Assembly: GCF_014205295.1 (NCBI RefSeq) | Contig: NZ_JACHNF010000001.1 | Coordinates: 620,001-684,000, forward strand | Length of the DNA stretch: 64,000 nucleotides | Source of the DNA: Kribbella solani | Lineage (GTDB): Bacteria; Actinomycetota; Actinomycetes; Propionibacteriales; Kribbellaceae | Direction: 5' to 3' | In this document: positions 62,114 to 64,000 of the stretch, piece after piece | Numbering within the stretch: the stretch's first letter is position 1 | Layout of the letters: each line of letters opens with the position of its first letter | Notes under the pieces: generated by a model | The model's input: only the letters and a program-made list of their open reading frames with translations | Told to the model about the DNA's origin: nothing | The model's database searches: none | Translations under genes and position numbers: made by a program

Positions 62114-63072
62114 CCCGCGCTTCCTGGTGCGCCATTGGGCGGCCTGTGCGGCCAAAGTGGCGGCGCGATTGTGCTCGCGCAGGGCGGCGACCGCCTCGTC
62201 TCGGACCTGTTGCCAACGCAGGCGCCGTTCGGCGAGGTTGATCGTTTTCGTGTCGCTGAAGGTGGACTGGCGAACCGGGATGCCGCTGGCGACTGCGATG
62301 GTTAGCCGGCCGGAGGGGACCTTGTCGTACGTCGGAACCCGTGGGTAGCCCCACCTCTCGAAGTCGCGGTGCTCTTTCGCGGTTGGTTGGTGCGGGACTT
62401 TGTCGTCGTTCTCGGAGACCTGTAGGCCGTATGTGTGTCCAGTGATGGAGACAGCGAGGTCGGCGGGATGGTGATCGTCGCGGTTCCGGGCCGGGCAGGT
62501 GACTTCCCACCCCCGTGCTGAGGCGCTCTTGGCTATCGCATCGAGCAGGCATAGTGCTCTTTGCCGGACGTTGCCCTTGAACCGCAGCCGATGCTCCTTG
62601 TCGGCGCGGAGCGCGACGATCGCGGTGTGGGCTTTGACGAGCCGATCGGATACCTCGATCGGCTCCAGGACGGCGTTCATCCAGGCTGGCTTGTCTACCA
62701 ACTGCAGCACCCTCATGGGCCAGCTGCGGTGTGCTATGTCCAGCAGCTTGCCCTCGGGGACCTTTCCGTGCCGTATGGCTGAGGACACGAGGTTGTCGTA
62801 ATAGTTGTGGAAATCCTCGACTCAATGCTCCCGCCTGCTGCCACGATGTCGGCAATCATCTGGTCAACCGGGCGCAAGGCGGTGACTTTCCGCTCTGCGC
62901 GTGCCGGAATGGTCGGTCTCGCCGGGGACGATATCGCCGCGCTCTTTGCGCGTGTCGTGTCCGAGGTGTTCGTCCAGTGTCCAACTGGGTAGCAGCCGTG
63001 CTCGGCGAAATGCCGACCGGCCTCCGTTGCCTCCGCTTTCCACACGCCGCGCTTCTTGGTCACGGTTGACAT
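62114..63072 (-). pseudogene. Broken hypothetical gene of a type found on actinobacterial mobile elements
   Basis: Two frames fit together. An N-terminal part (from ATG 63072) reads MSTVTKKRGVWKAEATEAG to VDQMIADIVAAGGSIES, and a C-terminal part (from about 62790) reads SSAIRHGKVPEGKLLDIAHRSWPMR, KGNVRQRALCLLDAIAKSA, HHPADLAVSITGHTYGLQVSENDD and RRLRWQQVRDEAVAALREHN. They join only with a frameshift near 62800. The C-terminal frame runs into the tRNA-like sequence and then antisense to the integrase, so the natural 3' end is missing. Helical, acidic and basic in turn; function unknown. Confidence 0.55.
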
Positions 63073-63147
63073 AGTTGTCTGTAACGGTGTGGGGATTTCG
63101 CACGATGTGAGAGCTGACGAGTCCGCCCCTCTGCCAGGAGTTGATCC

Positions 63148-64000
63148 GTGAGGTCTCGAACGCTCATCTGTGCTGGCGTGGCCTTTCAGCCTGCTCGTCG
63201 GATTCAGCTCTCAGGCGTCGGCTGATCCTGTCCAACAGACGCCTGGCCCAGCGGCGGTTGCTCAGGCTCGCCCGAACAGCGTGTTGGGGCCAGCGAAACT
63301 GATGCCGCCGATGAAGAAACTGGCGAAAGGAGCAACGGGAGAAGGACTTCCAGCGTGCGCTGAACGCCTACGCGATTCAGTCGGGGCAGACCTACTCTGT
63401 CGATGCGAGTTCCATTCAGCCGGCGACGGCGGGCAGGAGTAAGTTCGCCGCAGCCACGGAGCCGGTCGTATCTACAACCACTACCAGTGGTGCGCGTGGA
63501 CCGACTCCAAGATGGACTATTACGAAGACTTACCGACCGTCGGCCGATCCAGGACGGGGCGCCTGACCTGGCGTACGACGCTGATCGGCTGGGGATCGAA
63601 GAGCACGAACCAGGTCGTCGTGCGTGTCTACATCGATCAGGTCAACGCGGACAACGGCAGCAAGGTGACCCCGGGCAACGCGAGTCTTCGGATGTCGCTT
63701 TCGTGCGATTTCGTGTACGGCAACACGAGCTGTGGCGATGCACCTGGCTCGTGCCACGAGGCGACCTTCGCCCAGTTGGCCGCCGGAACGCCTCTGGAGT
63801 TCACGACGACCGTCGACCTGCCGGCGGCCACACCTGAGCTGCCGGACCGCAAGACCGGACTCAACCTCGGTGTGAAGTTCGATGCCTTGACCACGCTCGC
63901 GGCCGGTCAGACCTTTCCCGCCGGCACGATCAAGTCGGTCGTGCGGTGTGACGGCTCCACCCGGTCAACCTTCAACGGTCCGGCGTGCATCTTCGCGGGG
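63148..64000 (+). pseudogene. Secreted protein gene with several frameshifts, runs off the window
   Basis: AGGAG (63136-63140) precedes GTG 63148. The signal peptide is split: MRSRTLICAGVAF in one frame, then SLLVGFSSQASADP in the next (from about 63185). The mature part shifts again near 63320-63340 into EKDFQRALNAYAIQSGQTYSVDASS, and near 63450-63463 into GRIYNHYQWCAWTDSKMDYYED, which stays open to the window end (Cys-containing, e.g. CDFVYGNTSCGDAPGSC). The last part resembles large secreted proteins that end in NucA/NucB-type nuclease domains, but that end is outside the window. Either decayed or affected by sequencing errors. Confidence 0.5.

Noticed and set aside
61619..62788. A single 389-residue minus-strand protein
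   Set aside because: Its C-terminal half is antisense to the integrase remnant and passes through the tRNA-like sequence (GVGIEPTTFSLS, a typical artefact). Only the part upstream of the tRNA-like sequence is gene-like.

Overview
The window is high-GC (about 70%) DNA from an actinobacterium. The genes are closely packed and many neighbours overlap by ATGA, GTGA or TGATG. Starts are often GTG, and signal peptides and regulators (LacI, PucR, ECF sigma) are of actinobacterial type. The codon habit and protein content look most like a soil Nocardioidales member such as Kribbella; this is recognition by eye, not a search result.

Layout. (1) 1-8.7 kb holds ordinary genes: the tail of a short hypothetical, an ACT-GNAT protein overlapping a single-pore K+ channel, a structured leader before a secreted Cys-rich protein, and a membrane-protein/HAD pair divergent from an HTH regulator. 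(2) 8.7-22.8 kb is a sugar-type catabolic cluster. It runs from a LacI repressor with its own operator through two ABC permeases, a binding lipoprotein, an ADP-ribosylglycohydrolase, a second glycohydrolase, a ribokinase-like kinase, a glycosidase-like/SUMF1 fusion, a family III CoA-transferase and a CitE/HpcH lyase. Two minus-strand secreted-enzyme genes, including a PhoD phosphatase, split it. (3) 22.8-28.9 kb has a 25-bp inverted repeat, a phytoene-desaturase-like oxidoreductase, a PNPOx/ECF42-type sigma pair and an acyl-CoA dehydrogenase pair. (4) 28.9-35 kb is a graveyard of mobile DNA: a frameshifted tyrosine integrase fused to a truncated IS701-type transposase, a MobF relaxase fragment, an IS5-type fragment and a broken GIY-YIG gene. 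Three intact accessory genes lie among them (GNAT, methyltransferase, membrane protein).

(5) 35-60.6 kb is a large peptide and amino-acid utilisation region. A dipeptidase (M19), an M20 hydrolase, a GNAT and an N-succinylamino-acid-racemase-like enolase form one operon, and together match the known route that converts D- to L-amino acids. Next come a PucR regulator, an Opp-type peptide importer (with an OppC-OppD fusion), tryptophan 2,3-dioxygenase, a serine/threonine dehydratase, an S9 peptidase and kynureninase. The region ends with two penicillin-binding-type serine hydrolases, a second binding lipoprotein, a RidA protein, an indolepyruvate ferredoxin oxidoreductase and a Leu/Phe-type dehydrogenase, closed by a perfect terminator hairpin. 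The genes read as a system that imports peptides, cleaves them, epimerises D-residues and degrades aromatic and branched amino acids.

(6) 60.6-64 kb is a second mobile-element scar. It has a 5'-truncated SDR gene, an integrase remnant, direct repeats beside a tRNA 3'-end-like sequence, and two frameshifted genes, the last a secreted protein running off the window. I found no CRISPR array, rRNA or complete tRNA.
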